A stretch of DNA of 64,000 nt from Tolumonas lignilytica (GCF_000527035.1 NZ_AZUK01000001.1:1054001-1118000); one strand, 5' to 3'. Shown: positions 21,148 to 33,252, counted from the stretch's first letter. Notes: a model not told the origin generated them from the sequence alone. Made by a program: numbers and translations.

Positions 21148-22617
21148 ATGTTGTTTAATTCTGTACTATTTGTTGCAGAGCTGCCGCTACTACTGACTAC
21201 ATTGACGGCAATCGCCGTCATGCTTTCTATCGCTTGGCAGCGAAATCACAAGCAAGTCTTTTTCATTACCGCATGCGGATTGAATGCGGCACTCCTCAGC
21301 CTGTTCTGGTCAGGGAGTGTGGCCCCAACGCCCGTGACGATGTTGCTGGTGGTTGATCATTATGCAAATTTCTATACCGCATTGATCTTGATTGGCTCGC
21401 TGGCTACCGTGACATTGGCCCGCGCCTGGCTCAAAAAATTCCCAGATAACCGGGAAGAGTTTTATCTGCTATTGCTGCTGGCTTCCACCGGTGCCATCGT
21501 CATGGCTCAATCTCACCATCTGGCGGCGTTGTTTATCGGTATCGAACTGATGTCACTGCCCTTATTCGGTCTGGTTGGCTATGCCTTCAAACAGCGCCGT
21601 TCACTCGAAGCTGCGGTGAAATATATGGTGTTATCCGCCAGCGCAACGGCCTTTTTGTTGTTTGGTATTGCCCTGATTTACGCACAAGTCGGCAGTCTGG
21701 ATATTGAAACCATTGGGGCACAACTATCCCATCTGCCACAAGTTGAAAGTGCCCACATCACTCTGTTGATTGTCGGCCTTGGCATGATGGTGATCGGTTT
21801 TGGCTTCAAATTATCACTGGTCCCTTTCCATCTCTGGACACCAGATGTGTATCAGGGCGCGCCAGCACCGGTTACCACCTATCTGGCGACAGTCAGTAAA
21901 ATTGCGGTGTTTGCCGTGCTGCTGCGGTTGTTCTACACCATTCCGGCAACCGATTCATTTTTTTATAAACTCCTGGGTGGGATCGCCTTTATCTCGATCA
22001 TTGTCGGTAACTTGCTTGCTTTGCTGCAAAGCAACCTGAAACGTCTGCTGGGCTTCTCGTCTACCGCACATTTTGGTTATTTGTTGGTAGCACTGATTGC
22101 CTGTCGACTGGGTTCCTTGTCTTTGGAAGCTGTGGCACTCTATCTGGTGATGTATCTGTTAACATCCGTAGGCAGTTTCGGCGTGATCAGCCTGATGTCC
22201 AGCCCCTATCAGGAACGCGATGCCGATGAATTACCAGCCTATCGTGGTCTGTTCTGGCGTCGTCCGGTACTGACATCTGCAATGACTGTTATGTTCCTGT
22301 CACTGGCCGGTATTCCAATGACATTAGGCTTCATTGGTAAATTCTACATACTGGCTGTTGGCATCAAATTCCACTTCTGGTGGTTAACCGGAGCCATTGT
22401 CTTCGGCAGTGCTGTTGGTCTTTATTACTACCTGCGCGTGATCAGCATTCTCTATCTGCGTACACCGGGAATGCCATCGCGGGATGCCACAAATGACTGG
22501 GCGCTCACTACCGGCGGTCTCATGGTGCTGCTCTCCGCCATTTTGGTGGTCGCGCTGGGTATCTATCCGCAACCCTTGTTAGATTTACTGCCGCTGGCGC
22601 AACTCGCCACCCATTAA
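21148..22617 (+). CDS. nuoN: NADH-quinone oxidoreductase subunit N
   Basis: NuoN (ND2) is the antiporter-like pump next to NuoK and the last gene of the operon. The 489-residue protein (E. coli 485) has [16 protein letters not shown] with its glutamate, [20 protein letters not shown] with its lysine, and [28 protein letters not shown] precedes the ATG, and a strong terminator follows the stop. Confidence 0.97.
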   Translation: MLFNSVLFVAELPLLLTTLTAIAVMLSIAWQRNHKQVFFITACGLNAALLSLFWSGSVAPTPVTMLLVVDHYANFYTALILIGSLATVTLARAWLKKFPDNREEFYLLLLLASTGAIVMAQSHHLAALFIGIELMSLPLFGLVGYAFKQRRSLEAAVKYMVLSASATAFLLFGIALIYAQVGSLDIETIGAQLSHLPQVESAHITLLIVGLGMMVIGFGFKLSLVPFHLWTPDVYQGAPAPVTTYLATVSKIAVFAVLLRLFYTIPATDSFFYKLLGGIAFISIIVGNLLALLQSNLKRLLGFSSTAHFGYLLVALIACRLGSLSLEAVALYLVMYLLTSVGSFGVISLMSSPYQERDADELPAYRGLFWRRPVLTSAMTVMFLSLAGIPMTLGFIGKFYILAVGIKFHFWWLTGAIVFGSAVGLYYYLRVISILYLRTPGMPSRDATNDWALTTGGLMVLLSAILVVALGIYPQPLLDLLPLAQLATH

Positions 22618-22626
22618 TCTCGTCTC

Positions 22627-22664
22627 AAACGGCACATTTCCTGTGAAGTGTGCCGTTTTTTTAT
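22627..22664 (+). terminator. Rho-independent terminator of the nuo operon
   Basis: AAACGGCACATTTC (22627-22640) pairs with GAAGTGTGCCGTTT (22645-22658) with one G-U pair and a 4-nt loop, followed by an uninterrupted T-run. Confidence 0.93.
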
Positions 22665-22690
22665 TTCTCCTCGATACCTGATTGATCTTA

Positions 22691-22703
22691 TATTGGTATT
22701 ATT
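22691..22703. promoter_or_regulatory. Candidate operator shared with the PTS gene (copy 1)
   Basis: TATTGGTATTATT lies about 60 nt before the GntR gene. The same 13 bases recur at 27896-27908 before the PTS EIICB gene. It overlaps a TAAAAT box that could be a -10, which suits a repressor site. The link to the GntR protein is inferred. Confidence 0.45.
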
Positions 22704-22762
22704 AAAATTTCTCAAACGCACATTTTCCCGAAACACCCTCTTTTCTATGCGAGGAAGTAACC

Positions 22763-23497
22763 GTGTTATATAAAGATATTGCCAAAAAATTACGGTTTCG
22801 CATCAATTCTGATGAATTTGCCATCGGTGATGTCTTACCCACTGAACGTCAGCTCATGGAAGAATATCAGGCCAGCCGGGTTTCGATCCGTAAAGCGATT
22901 GATGAACTGGTGACTTTAGATCTCATAGAAAAAAAGCAGGGTAGCGGAACCTACATCAAGCAAAAAGAAATCGTACATCTGATGAATCCACTGCAGAGTG
23001 GTCTGGAAAGTTCCAAGGAAAGAGGACAAACCATAAGCAGTGATGTTCTGGAATTTGCCATCATCTATCCTGACGATGAAATTGCCAATCGGCTAAAACT
23101 GACTACCGCAGACCGCGTCTATCACACCAAACGGTTACGGAAAATAAATGGGCGACCCCAGATCATCGAAGAAAGTTTTATGCCTGTCCATCTATTCCCT
23201 GAGCTGACAATTCGTACGCTGGAACGTTCAAAATTTGAATATATTGAAAAAGGTCTTAGATTGATTATTGAAGGCAGTTATCAGGAGTTTTCTCCCGTGC
23301 TACCCAATAAAGAAGAAGAAAAACTATTAAATTTGCAGGGTCGTGAACCCATTTTGCAAATCACGTCATTATCAAACTTTCAAGACGGTACCATTTTCGA
23401 TTACAGCATCATGAAATTTAAAGCCAGTGAGTATTTGCACGCGATGTATGTGAACCGTAGTACTCAAGGCCCCCTGCTATCAGAAAAGAAAAGCTGA
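22763..23497 (+). CDS. GntR-family (HutC/UTRA) transcriptional regulator
   Basis: A 244-residue regulator. Residues 1-70 are the GntR winged helix (GDVLPTERQLMEEYQASR, then IEKKQGSGTYI), and about 90-235 form a UTRA ligand-binding domain, the HutC-subfamily layout whose ligands are often sugar phosphates. Translation starts at GTG 22763 behind GAGGAAG. It lies 12 nt upstream of the alcohol dehydrogenase gene, so the two are co-transcribed. The convergent GH4/PTS genes and a shared upstream motif suggest it controls both units, with a phosphorylated alpha-glucoside as a possible signal. The ligand itself is a guess. Confidence 0.88.
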   Translation: MLYKDIAKKLRFRINSDEFAIGDVLPTERQLMEEYQASRVSIRKAIDELVTLDLIEKKQGSGTYIKQKEIVHLMNPLQSGLESSKERGQTISSDVLEFAIIYPDDEIANRLKLTTADRVYHTKRLRKINGRPQIIEESFMPVHLFPELTIRTLERSKFEYIEKGLRLIIEGSYQEFSPVLPNKEEEKLLNLQGREPILQITSLSNFQDGTIFDYSIMKFKASEYLHAMYVNRSTQGPLLSEKKS

Positions 23498-23509
23498 GGA
23501 ACAGAGAAA

Positions 23510-24667
23510 ATGAATAATTTCACGTTTCGCAATCCTACCCGCATCCACTTTGGTAAAGGGCAAATCGCTAAGATCCAAGAGGAAATTCCAGCTGATGCCC
23601 GTGTCCTGATCACTTATGGTGGTGGCAGTATCAAAAAAAATGGTGTTTTAGACCAGGTACATGCGGCCTTAGCAAACATTACTTTTTTTGAGTTTGGCGG
23701 GATTGAACCCAACCCGCACTTTGAAACATTGATGAAAGCGGTAGAGCTGGTCAGACGGGAAAATATCACCTATCTGCTGGCCGTCGGCGGTGGTTCTGTT
23801 GTAGATGGCACCAAGTTTATCGCCGGAGCCGCTTTTTATGATGGCGATCCGGTCGAGATACTTTACACACGCGCGGCTAAAGTGAGCAAAGCATTACCGA
23901 TTGGCTGCGTGCTGACCTTGCCTGCAACCGGTTCTGAAATGAACGGCAATGCCGTGGTCACCCGTTGGGAAACCAAAGACAAGATGGGGATGTTTTCAGA
24001 GCTGATGCGGCCAACATTCTCCATTCTTGACCCGGAAACAACCTATACCCTCCCCGTCCGGCAAATTGGTAATGGTGTGGTCGATGCTATTGTTCATATC
24101 GTGGAACAATATATGACCTATCCGGTGAATGGAAAAGTACAGGACTACTATGCCGAAAGCCTGTTAAAAGTCCTGATGGAAGAAGGCCCGAAAGCACTGA
24201 CCGATCCCACCAACTATGATGTCCGGGCCAATATCATGTGGGCGGCAACTCAGGCGCTGAATGGGACACTCAGCCTAGGCGTACCCGGTGACTGGTCCAT
24301 TCATGCCATTGGTCATCAGATCACCGCCATTTACGGGCTGGATCATGCGCAAACATTGGCAATCGTGTTACCTGCTGTCTGGTCTTATAAGAAAAACCAG
24401 AAAAAACAAAAACTGGTGCAATATGCCAATCATGTGCTCGGATTAACAGAGCGTGATGACGATCTGTGCGCGACACAAGCCATTGAGAAAACCCGTGAAT
24501 TTTTTGAACAGATGGGAGTCGCAACACGTTTCTCAGCCTATGGCCTCGGAGCAGAAGCTATCCCTGTCATCGTCGAAAAACTCAGACAACATGGCCGCCT
24601 GAAACTGGGCGAGCATGGTGATATTACGCCCGATGATGTGGCCGAACTGTTGAAACTCTCCTTGTAA
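23510..24667 (+). CDS. yqhD: YqhD-type iron-containing/NADPH-dependent alcohol dehydrogenase
   Basis: A 385-residue group III metal-dependent alcohol dehydrogenase close to E. coli YqhD (387), which reduces short-chain and lipid-derived aldehydes with NADPH. Visible are the dinucleotide motif LLAVGGGSVVDGTKF and the metal ligands in NGVVDAIVHIVEQ (Asp and His), AIGHQ and GLDHAQ. It follows the GntR gene by 12 nt. In E. coli yqhD is controlled by an AraC-type YqhC, so this GntR context is different. A fermentative role or detoxification of sugar-derived aldehydes both fit. Confidence 0.88.
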   Translation: MNNFTFRNPTRIHFGKGQIAKIQEEIPADARVLITYGGGSIKKNGVLDQVHAALANITFFEFGGIEPNPHFETLMKAVELVRRENITYLLAVGGGSVVDGTKFIAGAAFYDGDPVEILYTRAAKVSKALPIGCVLTLPATGSEMNGNAVVTRWETKDKMGMFSELMRPTFSILDPETTYTLPVRQIGNGVVDAIVHIVEQYMTYPVNGKVQDYYAESLLKVLMEEGPKALTDPTNYDVRANIMWAATQALNGTLSLGVPGDWSIHAIGHQITAIYGLDHAQTLAIVLPAVWSYKKNQKKQKLVQYANHVLGLTERDDDLCATQAIEKTREFFEQMGVATRFSAYGLGAEAIPVIVEKLRQHGRLKLGEHGDITPDDVAELLKLSL

Positions 24668-24677
24668 TCAAACAAAA

Positions 24678-24698
24678 AATGCCACTAAAAGTGGCATT
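24678..24698 (+). terminator. Hairpin after yqhD
   Basis: AATGCCACT (24678-24686) pairs perfectly with AGTGGCATT (24690-24698) around a 3-nt loop. An A-run precedes it but only a weak T-tract follows. Confidence 0.55.
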
Positions 24699-24735
24699 AC
24701 CTAACCCCAAGAACAACGATCTCAATGGATAAGTC

Positions 24736-24760
24736 AGGCTTTGCCTCTTGGGCAAAGCCT
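24736..24760 (-). terminator. Hairpin after the GH4 gene
   Basis: AGGCTTTGCC (24736-24745) pairs perfectly with GGCAAAGCCT (24751-24760) around a 5-nt loop, 9 nt beyond the minus-strand stop. The tract after it on minus is not T-rich. Confidence 0.5.
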
Positions 24761-24768
24761 ACTCTCGC

Positions 24769-26109
<1,341 letters not shown>

Positions 26110-26150
26110 CTACGATTAATTATCTATTCACTATTACGACATGTATTTAA

Positions 26151-27734
26151 TTAAGCATTTAACTTCATCAGATTTTCCATGCTGTCGCGCACTTGCGGCA
26201 CAGATAAACCGATAATCACCTGAATCGCATCTTTATTTCTGACCACACCATGTGCACCTATTTGACGGAAAGCAGCATCACTCATCACACGATGTTCATC
26301 TTTAACACTGATACGTAACCGAGTAGCACAATTATTAACTTCAGCAATATTTCCACTACCACCTAATGCTTCCAATAATTGCAGAGCCTGCCCTTCATAC
26401 GGATTATTATTTTCTGAAGCTGATCCTTGCTGACGATTTTTATAATCCGCTTTGGTGAATAATTTAATTTCATCAACATCATCTTCCCGACCTGGCGTTT
26501 TAACATCAAACTTTAAGATCAGATATTTAAAGGTGAAGAAATAGATAACGGTAAATATGCTGCCAATCATGATTTGCATAACGACATTCATGGCATGGTT
26601 ATGAAGCATTGGTAACCAGTTGGTGACTGCGATTTCCAGTAAACCTGCCCCCATATTCCCGACAATGCCATTCATAAACATCACAGCCGCCATGGTTGCC
26701 GCCAATACCGCATGGATAGCAAACAGGAACGGCGCAACAAACAGGAAGGTAAATTCAAGCGGCTCAGTGATCCCCACCAGCACGGCAGTCAACACCGCCG
26801 GAATCAACAGACCAGCTACTTTTTTCTTATTCTCTGGCTTAGCCGTCACATACATTGCACTGGCAATGCCGATTGCACCAAAGATTTTGGAATTACCATG
26901 CAGAGCAAAACCGCCCTGAGGGAATAACTCAATCAATGGACGAGTAGAATTAGCAAATTCAGCAACATGTTGCAGCCAGTATGCCTGAATACCGCCTTCG
27001 ACAACGGCAGGGCCTAAAATGAATGGACCATAAATAAAGTGGTGTAACCCGGTTGGAATCAAAATACGTTCCAGAAAGGTATAAATCCAGACACCTAATG
27101 CACCCGCATGACTTAAAAATACCTGTAATGACGCAATTCCACCCTGAACTTTTGGCCAGACTAACGCAGTCAGAAATGCCAGAGGTAACATCACAATAAA
27201 ACCAATGATAGTGACAAACGCAGTGCCCTGAAAAATACCTAAATAATCTGGTAGTTTTTTCTCAAAAAAGCGATTGTGGATATAAGTCATTAATGCGGCA
27301 ATTAATATTGACCCGACAATACTGGTATCTAATGTTTTAATACCGGCAATATTAGTCAGCCCACTCACTCCACCGATTGGCTGATTAAAATTAACACCGA
27401 AATCAGCTCCCCAGGTCGTTAATATGGCGCCGATAAAATAATTAAATGTCAGATAAGACACAATTACGGCTAAACAGGCTCGGGCATGTGCTGTTTTAGC
27501 CAAACCAATGGGTAAACCAATGGCAAAAATAACCGGCATATTCCGAAATACAGTCCAACTGCCTTCCTGAATAATCATCCATAATTTAAACCAAACCGTA
27601 TCTGAATTAGCAATTGAGCCAATCAATTGCGGATTAGTTAATAAAATAGATAAACCAGCAACGATTCCCGCAAAGGGAAATAACAAAACGGGGGTAAACA
27701 TGGCACCACCGAATCGTTGTAATAACTTTAACAT
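26151..27734 (-). CDS. PTS alpha-glucoside-specific EIICB component
   Basis: A 527-residue inner-membrane PTS permease of the glucose/maltose superfamily. The EIIC domain fills about residues 1-400 with many spans and motifs RFGGAMFTPVLLFPFAG and GITEPLEFTFLF. The EIIB domain is C-terminal with phospho-accepting Cys469 in VNNCATRLR. There is no EIIA, so a shared EIIA-Glc must phosphorylate it. It resembles GlvC/AglA. Paired with the GH4 enzyme it imports and phosphorylates alpha-linked disaccharides. The frame opens at 27761, but ATG 27734 follows GAGGAGAGAG. Confidence 0.92.
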   Translation of the reverse strand: MLKLLQRFGGAMFTPVLLFPFAGIVAGLSILLTNPQLIGSIANSDTVWFKLWMIIQEGSWTVFRNMPVIFAIGLPIGLAKTAHARACLAVIVSYLTFNYFIGAILTTWGADFGVNFNQPIGGVSGLTNIAGIKTLDTSIVGSILIAALMTYIHNRFFEKKLPDYLGIFQGTAFVTIIGFIVMLPLAFLTALVWPKVQGGIASLQVFLSHAGALGVWIYTFLERILIPTGLHHFIYGPFILGPAVVEGGIQAYWLQHVAEFANSTRPLIELFPQGGFALHGNSKIFGAIGIASAMYVTAKPENKKKVAGLLIPAVLTAVLVGITEPLEFTFLFVAPFLFAIHAVLAATMAAVMFMNGIVGNMGAGLLEIAVTNWLPMLHNHAMNVVMQIMIGSIFTVIYFFTFKYLILKFDVKTPGREDDVDEIKLFTKADYKNRQQGSASENNNPYEGQALQLLEALGGSGNIAEVNNCATRLRISVKDEHRVMSDAAFRQIGAHGVVRNKDAIQVIIGLSVPQVRDSMENLMKLNA

Positions 27735-28307
27735 GGGTTCTCTCTCCTCAATTTTCAGCATCCATGATGGAACATGTCATCTCATCGCCTGTTTGTTCAT
27801 GTACTGCTGAAGTTTGTTCTCACTCGTGATGTTGTACAGGATAAATATAGAACCAATTTAGATACAAAAAAGAGATAACGATCACAAAGGTATTTTATTG
27901 GTATTATTTTTAATATGGATACATCGAGTGAACATAGGGGCTCTGTATTTTCAATAGCAAAGTGAAACGGCATGTCACAGTTCATCAATGAAATCACGCT
28001 TCTCGCTGATAATTGACGCACTCATGGGCTCTGTCTGGGGAGGTATTACGAGGAAATTCAGATAAATGACAGAATTGTTTCACTATTTCTTACTTTCTCC
28101 GCATTGCGTCATATAACTGCAACACAGATATATTAGTTTTTCCAAAGCCCCCGATGTCACATTCCATTTGAACATGCGGTAGATACCAACATGCCCAACA
28201 CAATAGATGCCATTGGATTCAATGATGAACTTAATGATGCCGACGTCCGTCAGAGCTCGGTTCAATCATCAAAAATCACGACCTCGACTCAGACGCGTCA
28301 GAAAAAT
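27735..28307. other. Gap between the PTS gene and the chemoreceptor gene
   Basis: About 570 bp without a convincing gene. It holds the ribosome site of the PTS gene, the 13-nt motif shared with the GntR gene, and the presumed promoter of the chemoreceptor. The last 117 bp (28191-28307) are open in frame with the chemoreceptor but read like a polar, low-quality extension. Confidence 0.5.
27896..27908. promoter_or_regulatory. Candidate operator shared with the GntR gene (copy 2)
   Basis: TATTGGTATTATT, identical to 22691-22703, lies about 160 nt before the PTS EIICB start. A GGTATT also occurs just upstream (from 27889), giving a short direct repeat. Confidence 0.45.
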
Positions 28308-29795
28308 ATGAAGAAAACTCACTCGTTAAATTTCAAATTACTCCTGATTTTTATCTTTACTGGTCTCGTCGGATTAGTAGCCGGCAGTGTCGTATCGAAC
28401 ATCATGATCAATAAATATCTGGAGCAAAGCTTCGATACAGATTCAGAACGATTGATGCAATTGGTCAGCGTTGTCGCGAAAGACCCCGTTTTTTCTTTCG
28501 ATTTTTCACAGATAAAACAGCTCTCTACGGCAATGATAGCGTTGCCGACCGTCAGCCACATAGTGATCGCCGATCAAGCGGATAAAATGTTGGCCGAAGA
28601 AAAGCGCCAGCCAGCGGGAGAAACCATCACCAAGAAAATTCCGTTAAAGCAAAATAGTGCGGTGGTCGGGTTTGTGCATCTCACGTTTGATAAGGGTGCA
28701 ATGACAGAGCAGAAAAAACATCTGTTAGTGTTAATTGCGGCCATTACCGTGAGCATTCTGTTATTTGTATTCACCACGCTGTTCTTTACCATTAAAAAAC
28801 GTGTCATTTCCCCGATTAATCAAGTCGCACATTCTTTATCAGAAATTTCAAATGGTGCGGGCGATCTGACCCGCCGCTTACCGGATCATCGTAAGGATGA
28901 AATCGGGATCTTGTCGGTCGCATTTAACCAAACCATGTCCACGTTGGCGAAATTGGTCAATGAACTGGTGACCATCAGTCATACTGTGCAAAATGCGGCC
29001 ACTCAACTCTCGGCAACGGCGCAACAAAGCAAAGACAATATCAACAATCAGCTCATGGAAGTGGATCAGATCGCCACCGCTCTGCAGGAAATGTCAGCCT
29101 CTGCAAATGAAGTTGCTGGTAGTGCCGAACAAACCGCCGCCACCAGCCAGCAGGCACAAAGTGAAGCCGATAACGGACGACGCTCAGTGGTAGACAACAC
29201 GGATGCCATTCATCAGTTAGGGCGCGAAATCGATTCCACTGCTGAACAAATCATGACGTTGCACGATAACAGCAAGAATATCAGCACTGTGGTCACCGTA
29301 ATTCGGAATATTGCCGAACAAACCAATCTGCTAGCACTGAATGCCGCCATTGAAGCCGCTCGGGCTGGCGAACAAGGTCGCGGATTTGCCGTGGTTGCCG
29401 ATGAAGTCCGTAATCTGGCACATAAAACGCAGCAATCTACTCGAGAAATTGAACGGATTGTGGATGAATTACAACACTCTGCCGAGTCAGCCCATGTGGC
29501 CATGAATGAGAATAAACAGATCGCACTGACGGCTAATCAGGCCACCAATACGATTCAAGTCATACTCAACTCTCTGGCAGATCGAATCCAATCGATCAAT
29601 GACATGAATGCCCATGTTGCTTCGGCGTCTTATCAACAGAGCGAAGTCACCACCCAAATCAGCCGCCATGTCACCTCAATGCAGGATATTTCTCATGAAG
29701 TGGCGGCACTCAGTCAGCAGGTTGCATCAATGTCTGAGCAAGTGCAAGAACAAAGCCAGACGTTGATCCGTAAACTCAACCAGTTCAAAACATAG
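28308..29795 (+). CDS. Methyl-accepting chemotaxis protein
   Basis: A transmembrane chemoreceptor of 495 residues from ATG 28308. The first span ([18 protein letters not shown]) starts at about residue 8, followed by a short periplasmic sensor of about 125 residues, a second span ([17 protein letters not shown]), a HAMP domain ([24 protein letters not shown] split by a turn) and the coiled-coil signalling domain with hairpin tip [19 protein letters not shown]. No NWETF-like tail for CheR is seen. The frame opens at ATG 28191, adding 39 polar residues; neither start has a strong ribosome site, and 28308 gives the usual MCP N-terminus. The ligand is unknown. Confidence 0.9.
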   Translation: MKKTHSLNFKLLLIFIFTGLVGLVAGSVVSNIMINKYLEQSFDTDSERLMQLVSVVAKDPVFSFDFSQIKQLSTAMIALPTVSHIVIADQADKMLAEEKRQPAGETITKKIPLKQNSAVVGFVHLTFDKGAMTEQKKHLLVLIAAITVSILLFVFTTLFFTIKKRVISPINQVAHSLSEISNGAGDLTRRLPDHRKDEIGILSVAFNQTMSTLAKLVNELVTISHTVQNAATQLSATAQQSKDNINNQLMEVDQIATALQEMSASANEVAGSAEQTAATSQQAQSEADNGRRSVVDNTDAIHQLGREIDSTAEQIMTLHDNSKNISTVVTVIRNIAEQTNLLALNAAIEAARAGEQGRGFAVVADEVRNLAHKTQQSTREIERIVDELQHSAESAHVAMNENKQIALTANQATNTIQVILNSLADRIQSINDMNAHVASASYQQSEVTTQISRHVTSMQDISHEVAALSQQVASMSEQVQEQSQTLIRKLNQFKT

Positions 29796-29805
29796 AACAG
29801 CACTT

Positions 29806-29836
29806 AAAAAAACGGGCTTATCGCCCGTTTTTTATT
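29806..29836. terminator. Bidirectional terminator between the MCP gene and gppA
   Basis: AACGGGC (29811-29817) pairs with GCCCGTT (29823-29829) around a 5-nt loop, with an A-run before and a T-run after, between convergent genes. Confidence 0.88.
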
Positions 29837-29840
29837 TTCG

Positions 29841-31346
29841 TCAGATATCCGATTCACGGATTTCCGTTGCCCACCCCATGCCTCGCTGACGTTCAGCTTC
29901 AATCTGCAATTCAGATGCCCGTAGATAGTGTTCATTCAACCAGCCTCGGGGCAGAGAAAGCACCAACTGATCTTCGGTTGCAGCCATAGTGAAACGGGGG
30001 ACTGAACCTTCCGTACGGCGCATGCATAAGATAATGGCAAAACGCAACAAACGTGCAAGCCGGGTCGCCTGACGTAAAGAAACCGCATTTTGCTTTTCCA
30101 GTACATCCAGTTTAAAACTATCCCGCTGATTAAAAACCAGTGCTGACAGCAACTGTTTCTGTGCCGGTGTAAATCCGGGCATATCAATATTATCAATGAT
30201 ATAAGCTGCGTGTTGCGGGGCTTTCTTATATTCGATACACAGCCCCAGTTCGTGCAGCATCGCTGCCCAGCGCAGCATAGGCCGTCCGTACTGCTCACTC
30301 AATTGCCATTCTTTTTGCACTTGCTGAAAGGCATGCAAAGCCGCATCGCGCACGCGTTCAGCCTGAATACGATCCATCTGATAACGGGTGATCAGGCTGT
30401 CAGCGGTACGCTCACGCACATCACAATTACGTCGCTTGCCGATCATGCCGTAAATCAAACCTTCACGCAGAGCGCCGCCCGCCAAGGTCATATTATCAAT
30501 CAACAAGATTTCAAAGATGGCAATCAGAATGGCTAGCCCAGAAGGAAACACACTGAGTCGTTCCGGCATCAATCCTTGCAGAACCAGCATATCCAGATGG
30601 CCACAAGAGATTGTCTGTGCTTTCAGCTCATACAGCTTTTCCAGGGTGACGCGTTCACTTCGTCCCTGGGCAATCATGATTTCCTGCAACGCCTGCACCG
30701 TGCCGGACGCACCGACACAGCTTTCCCAACCCAGCGTGATATATTCCTGCGCGACGCCTTGCAACACGGCTTTGGCGGCATCAATCGCCGCATTAAAATT
30801 GGCTTCATTCAGCAAGCCATCGGGAAAATAGCGTTTTATCCAGGTTACACAGCCCATATGCAGGCTATTCAGCAACTTGGCATCATCACTTTCCCCGATC
30901 ACCAGCTCGGTGCTCGCACCACCAATATCGATAACCAGCCGATTACCTTCCCCACTTGAGGTCCAGGATACGCCCTGGTAGATAGTCCGGGCCTCATCTT
31001 CACCAGTAATGATCTCGATGGGATGCCCTAACACCTGTTCCGCAATTCGCAGAAATGAATCAACATTACGAGCCAGACGCAACGTGGCCGTACCAACAAC
31101 CCGCACATTCTCTTTGGGCACATCCTGCAACTGTTCTGCAAACAAGCGCAGACAATCCCATCCCCGAGCCATGGCCTCATGGCTCAGGTTATGTTCAGTG
31201 TCCAGTCCGGCAGCCAGACGCACTTTACGTTTGACCTTGGCAACGGTACGGATGGCACCCGCCACTTCCCGCACCATCAGCATGTGAAAGCTATTTGAGC
31301 CAAGATCAATGGCAGCATATAACGGTGATTGATCCACGAATGACAT
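29841..31346 (-). CDS. gppA: Guanosine-5'-triphosphate,3'-diphosphate pyrophosphatase
   Basis: GppA converts pppGpp to ppGpp in the stringent response and belongs to the Ppx/GppA exopolyphosphatase family. The 501-residue protein has the ASKHA phosphate motifs AAIDLGSNSFHM near the N-terminus and RLVIDIGGASTELVIG near residue 140, then an HD-like C-terminal domain (MLHELGLCIEYK). Adjacency to rhlB and similarity to E. coli GppA (REVAG, KVRLAAGL, MGCVTW, LAGGALREGL) favour GppA over Ppx. It starts 7 nt after the rhlB stop. Confidence 0.93.
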   Translation of the reverse strand: MSFVDQSPLYAAIDLGSNSFHMLMVREVAGAIRTVAKVKRKVRLAAGLDTEHNLSHEAMARGWDCLRLFAEQLQDVPKENVRVVGTATLRLARNVDSFLRIAEQVLGHPIEIITGEDEARTIYQGVSWTSSGEGNRLVIDIGGASTELVIGESDDAKLLNSLHMGCVTWIKRYFPDGLLNEANFNAAIDAAKAVLQGVAQEYITLGWESCVGASGTVQALQEIMIAQGRSERVTLEKLYELKAQTISCGHLDMLVLQGLMPERLSVFPSGLAILIAIFEILLIDNMTLAGGALREGLIYGMIGKRRNCDVRERTADSLITRYQMDRIQAERVRDAALHAFQQVQKEWQLSEQYGRPMLRWAAMLHELGLCIEYKKAPQHAAYIIDNIDMPGFTPAQKQLLSALVFNQRDSFKLDVLEKQNAVSLRQATRLARLLRFAIILCMRRTEGSVPRFTMAATEDQLVLSLPRGWLNEHYLRASELQIEAERQRGMGWATEIRESDI

Positions 31347-31353
31347 CCTGTCG

Positions 31354-32631
31354 TTAAGATTTATTCATCGGACGACGTCGGCCCGTCGACTGACGGTCAC
31401 GCATGTTGCGATTGACCGGCTGACGATGGCGTACGACACGTTTCGGTGCAACGACATCCTCCAGCAAGGCAGAAGGATCATATTTACTCACAGGTATTGC
31501 GTGATGGATATACTCTTCAATAGCCGGCAGATTAAATGCGTAATCTTCACAGGCAAAACTGATGGAATGACCACTACGCCCCGCTCGTCCGGTACGACCG
31601 ATCCGGTGCACATAGTCTTCGGCATCATCCGGTAAATCATAGTTAAAGACATGCGTTACATCAGGAATATGTAATCCGCGAGCTGCAACATCGGTGGCAA
31701 CCAGAATATCCAGATGACCTGATGTAAAATCATCCAGGATCTTCAACCGTTTTTTCTGCGGAACATCACCTGTCAATAACCCAACCCGATGACCGTCAGC
31801 CTGCAGCCAGGCATGCACATCTTCACAGCCATGTTTGGTATTCGAGAACACAATGGCTTTTTCCGGCCAGTCCTCTTCCATCAACGTCAGCAACAACAGC
31901 ATCTTGTCTTCATTGGAAGGATAAAACAGTTCTTCCTTGATGCGTTGCCCGGTCATTTGTTCCGGTTCAACCTGTACATGCTGTGGCTCATTCATGTGTT
32001 CATAGGCCAACTCCTGCACACGCAATGACAAGGTGGCTGAAAACAGCATATTCAAGCGCTGTACTGGTGGCGGCATCCGACGGAACAGATAACGAATATC
32101 TTTGATGAACCCCAGATCGAACATACGATCGGCTTCATCCAATACCACAACCTGAATGGCACCCAGATCAATGACACCCTGTTTCAGATAATCAATGATA
32201 CGGCCAGTGGTACCAATCAGCAGATCAACACCTTCCTGCAATACGGCCAGCTGTTTATCATAGCCGTCACCACCATACCCCAACCCCATTTTAAACCCAC
32301 AGCTTGCTGCCATCGGTACGGCGTCGTTATAAATCTGAACTGCCAATTCACGGGTTGGGGCCATGATCAACACGCGTGGTTGATTCTGGCGACGTTCACT
32401 ACTGGCAGGATGGGTCAGCAAATAGTTAAAGGTCCCAGCAAGAAATGCGATAGTTTTCCCTGTCCCGGTTTGCGCCTGACCCGCAATATTCTTCCCGGCT
32501 AACAATAGCGGCAAAGTTTCCGCCTGAATGGGCGTACAATTATGAAAGCCTTTAGCTTCCAATCCGGCCAGAACTTGTGGTTGCAGACCGAGTTCTGCGA
32601 ATTTGATCTCTGTAAGATGTGTTTTGCTCAT
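31354..32631 (-). CDS. rhlB: ATP-dependent RNA helicase RhlB
   Basis: RhlB is the DEAD-box helicase of the RNA degradosome, unwinding structured RNA for RNase E and PNPase. The 425-residue protein has the Q motif ([13 protein letters not shown]), Walker [13 protein letters not shown] in [17 protein letters not shown] in LFSATLS, and [10 protein letters not shown], with a basic arginine-rich tail. Start ATG 32631 gives MSKTHLTE as in E. coli; the frame runs only to a TTG further up. Divergent from trxA, as in E. coli. Confidence 0.97.
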   Translation of the reverse strand: MSKTHLTEIKFAELGLQPQVLAGLEAKGFHNCTPIQAETLPLLLAGKNIAGQAQTGTGKTIAFLAGTFNYLLTHPASSERRQNQPRVLIMAPTRELAVQIYNDAVPMAASCGFKMGLGYGGDGYDKQLAVLQEGVDLLIGTTGRIIDYLKQGVIDLGAIQVVVLDEADRMFDLGFIKDIRYLFRRMPPPVQRLNMLFSATLSLRVQELAYEHMNEPQHVQVEPEQMTGQRIKEELFYPSNEDKMLLLLTLMEEDWPEKAIVFSNTKHGCEDVHAWLQADGHRVGLLTGDVPQKKRLKILDDFTSGHLDILVATDVAARGLHIPDVTHVFNYDLPDDAEDYVHRIGRTGRAGRSGHSISFACEDYAFNLPAIEEYIHHAIPVSKYDPSALLEDVVAPKRVVRHRQPVNRNMRDRQSTGRRRPMNKS

Positions 32632-32781
32632 GGGCAATATGCTTATTGAATTAGACTTGCAATAATAAACAGTATCCGTTAATTAAGGTAACTGTTTGGC
32701 TTTTATTTCTTGATCCCTTTAATTTGCATCTTCGTACCCCTATATTGTTAGAGTAAACGAATTGCAACAGTGGAGTAAAAA

Positions 32782-33108
32782 ATGAGTGACAAAATTGTAC
32801 ACGTGACCGATGCCAGCTTCGAGAGTGACGTACTGAATGCTTCTGCCCCGGTTCTGGTTGATTTCTGGGCTGAATGGTGCGGTCCTTGTAAAATGATCGC
32901 CCCTATTCTGGATGAAGTAGCAGGTGAATATGCCGGTAAAGTGACCGTCGCCAAGCTGAACATCGACCAAAATTCGGGTACTCCTCCCAAATTTGGTATC
33001 CGTGGCATTCCGACTCTGCTGTTATTCAAAAACGGCGCCGTCGCAGCAACGAAAGTGGGCGCATTATCTAAAACTCAGCTGAAAGAGTTTCTTGATTCAC
33101 ATCTGTAA
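32782..33108 (+). CDS. trxA: Thioredoxin 1
   Basis: TrxA is the main cytoplasmic disulfide reductase, supplying ribonucleotide reductase, PAPS reductase and Msr enzymes such as the MsrB in this window. The 108-residue protein has the redox site WCGPC (Cys33 and Cys36), the cis-proline segment [11 protein letters not shown] and the family start [16 protein letters not shown] precedes the ATG. A terminator lies just after the stop. Confidence 0.98.
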   Translation: MSDKIVHVTDASFESDVLNASAPVLVDFWAEWCGPCKMIAPILDEVAGEYAGKVTVAKLNIDQNSGTPPKFGIRGIPTLLLFKNGAVAATKVGALSKTQLKEFLDSHL

Positions 33109-33123
33109 TTCAGACGTACCCCA

Positions 33124-33150
33124 GAGGGAGGAACCCACCTCCCTTATTTT
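33124..33150 (+). terminator. Terminator after trxA
   Basis: AGGGAGG (33125-33131) pairs with CCTCCCT (33138-33144) around a 6-nt loop, followed by TATTTT. Confidence 0.75.
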
Positions 33151-33252
33151 CATAAGGAAAGTCTGATTATTATCCGTTTCCTCCCTCAGATAGCTAGACG
33201 CATTACGAAATTGATGCTAATTTGGTTAAATGATGCTGTTCATACCCGCTTG

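Noticed and set aside
29841-31346. Exopolyphosphatase Ppx
   Set aside because: Same family, but the rhlB neighbourhood and sequence blocks fit GppA better.
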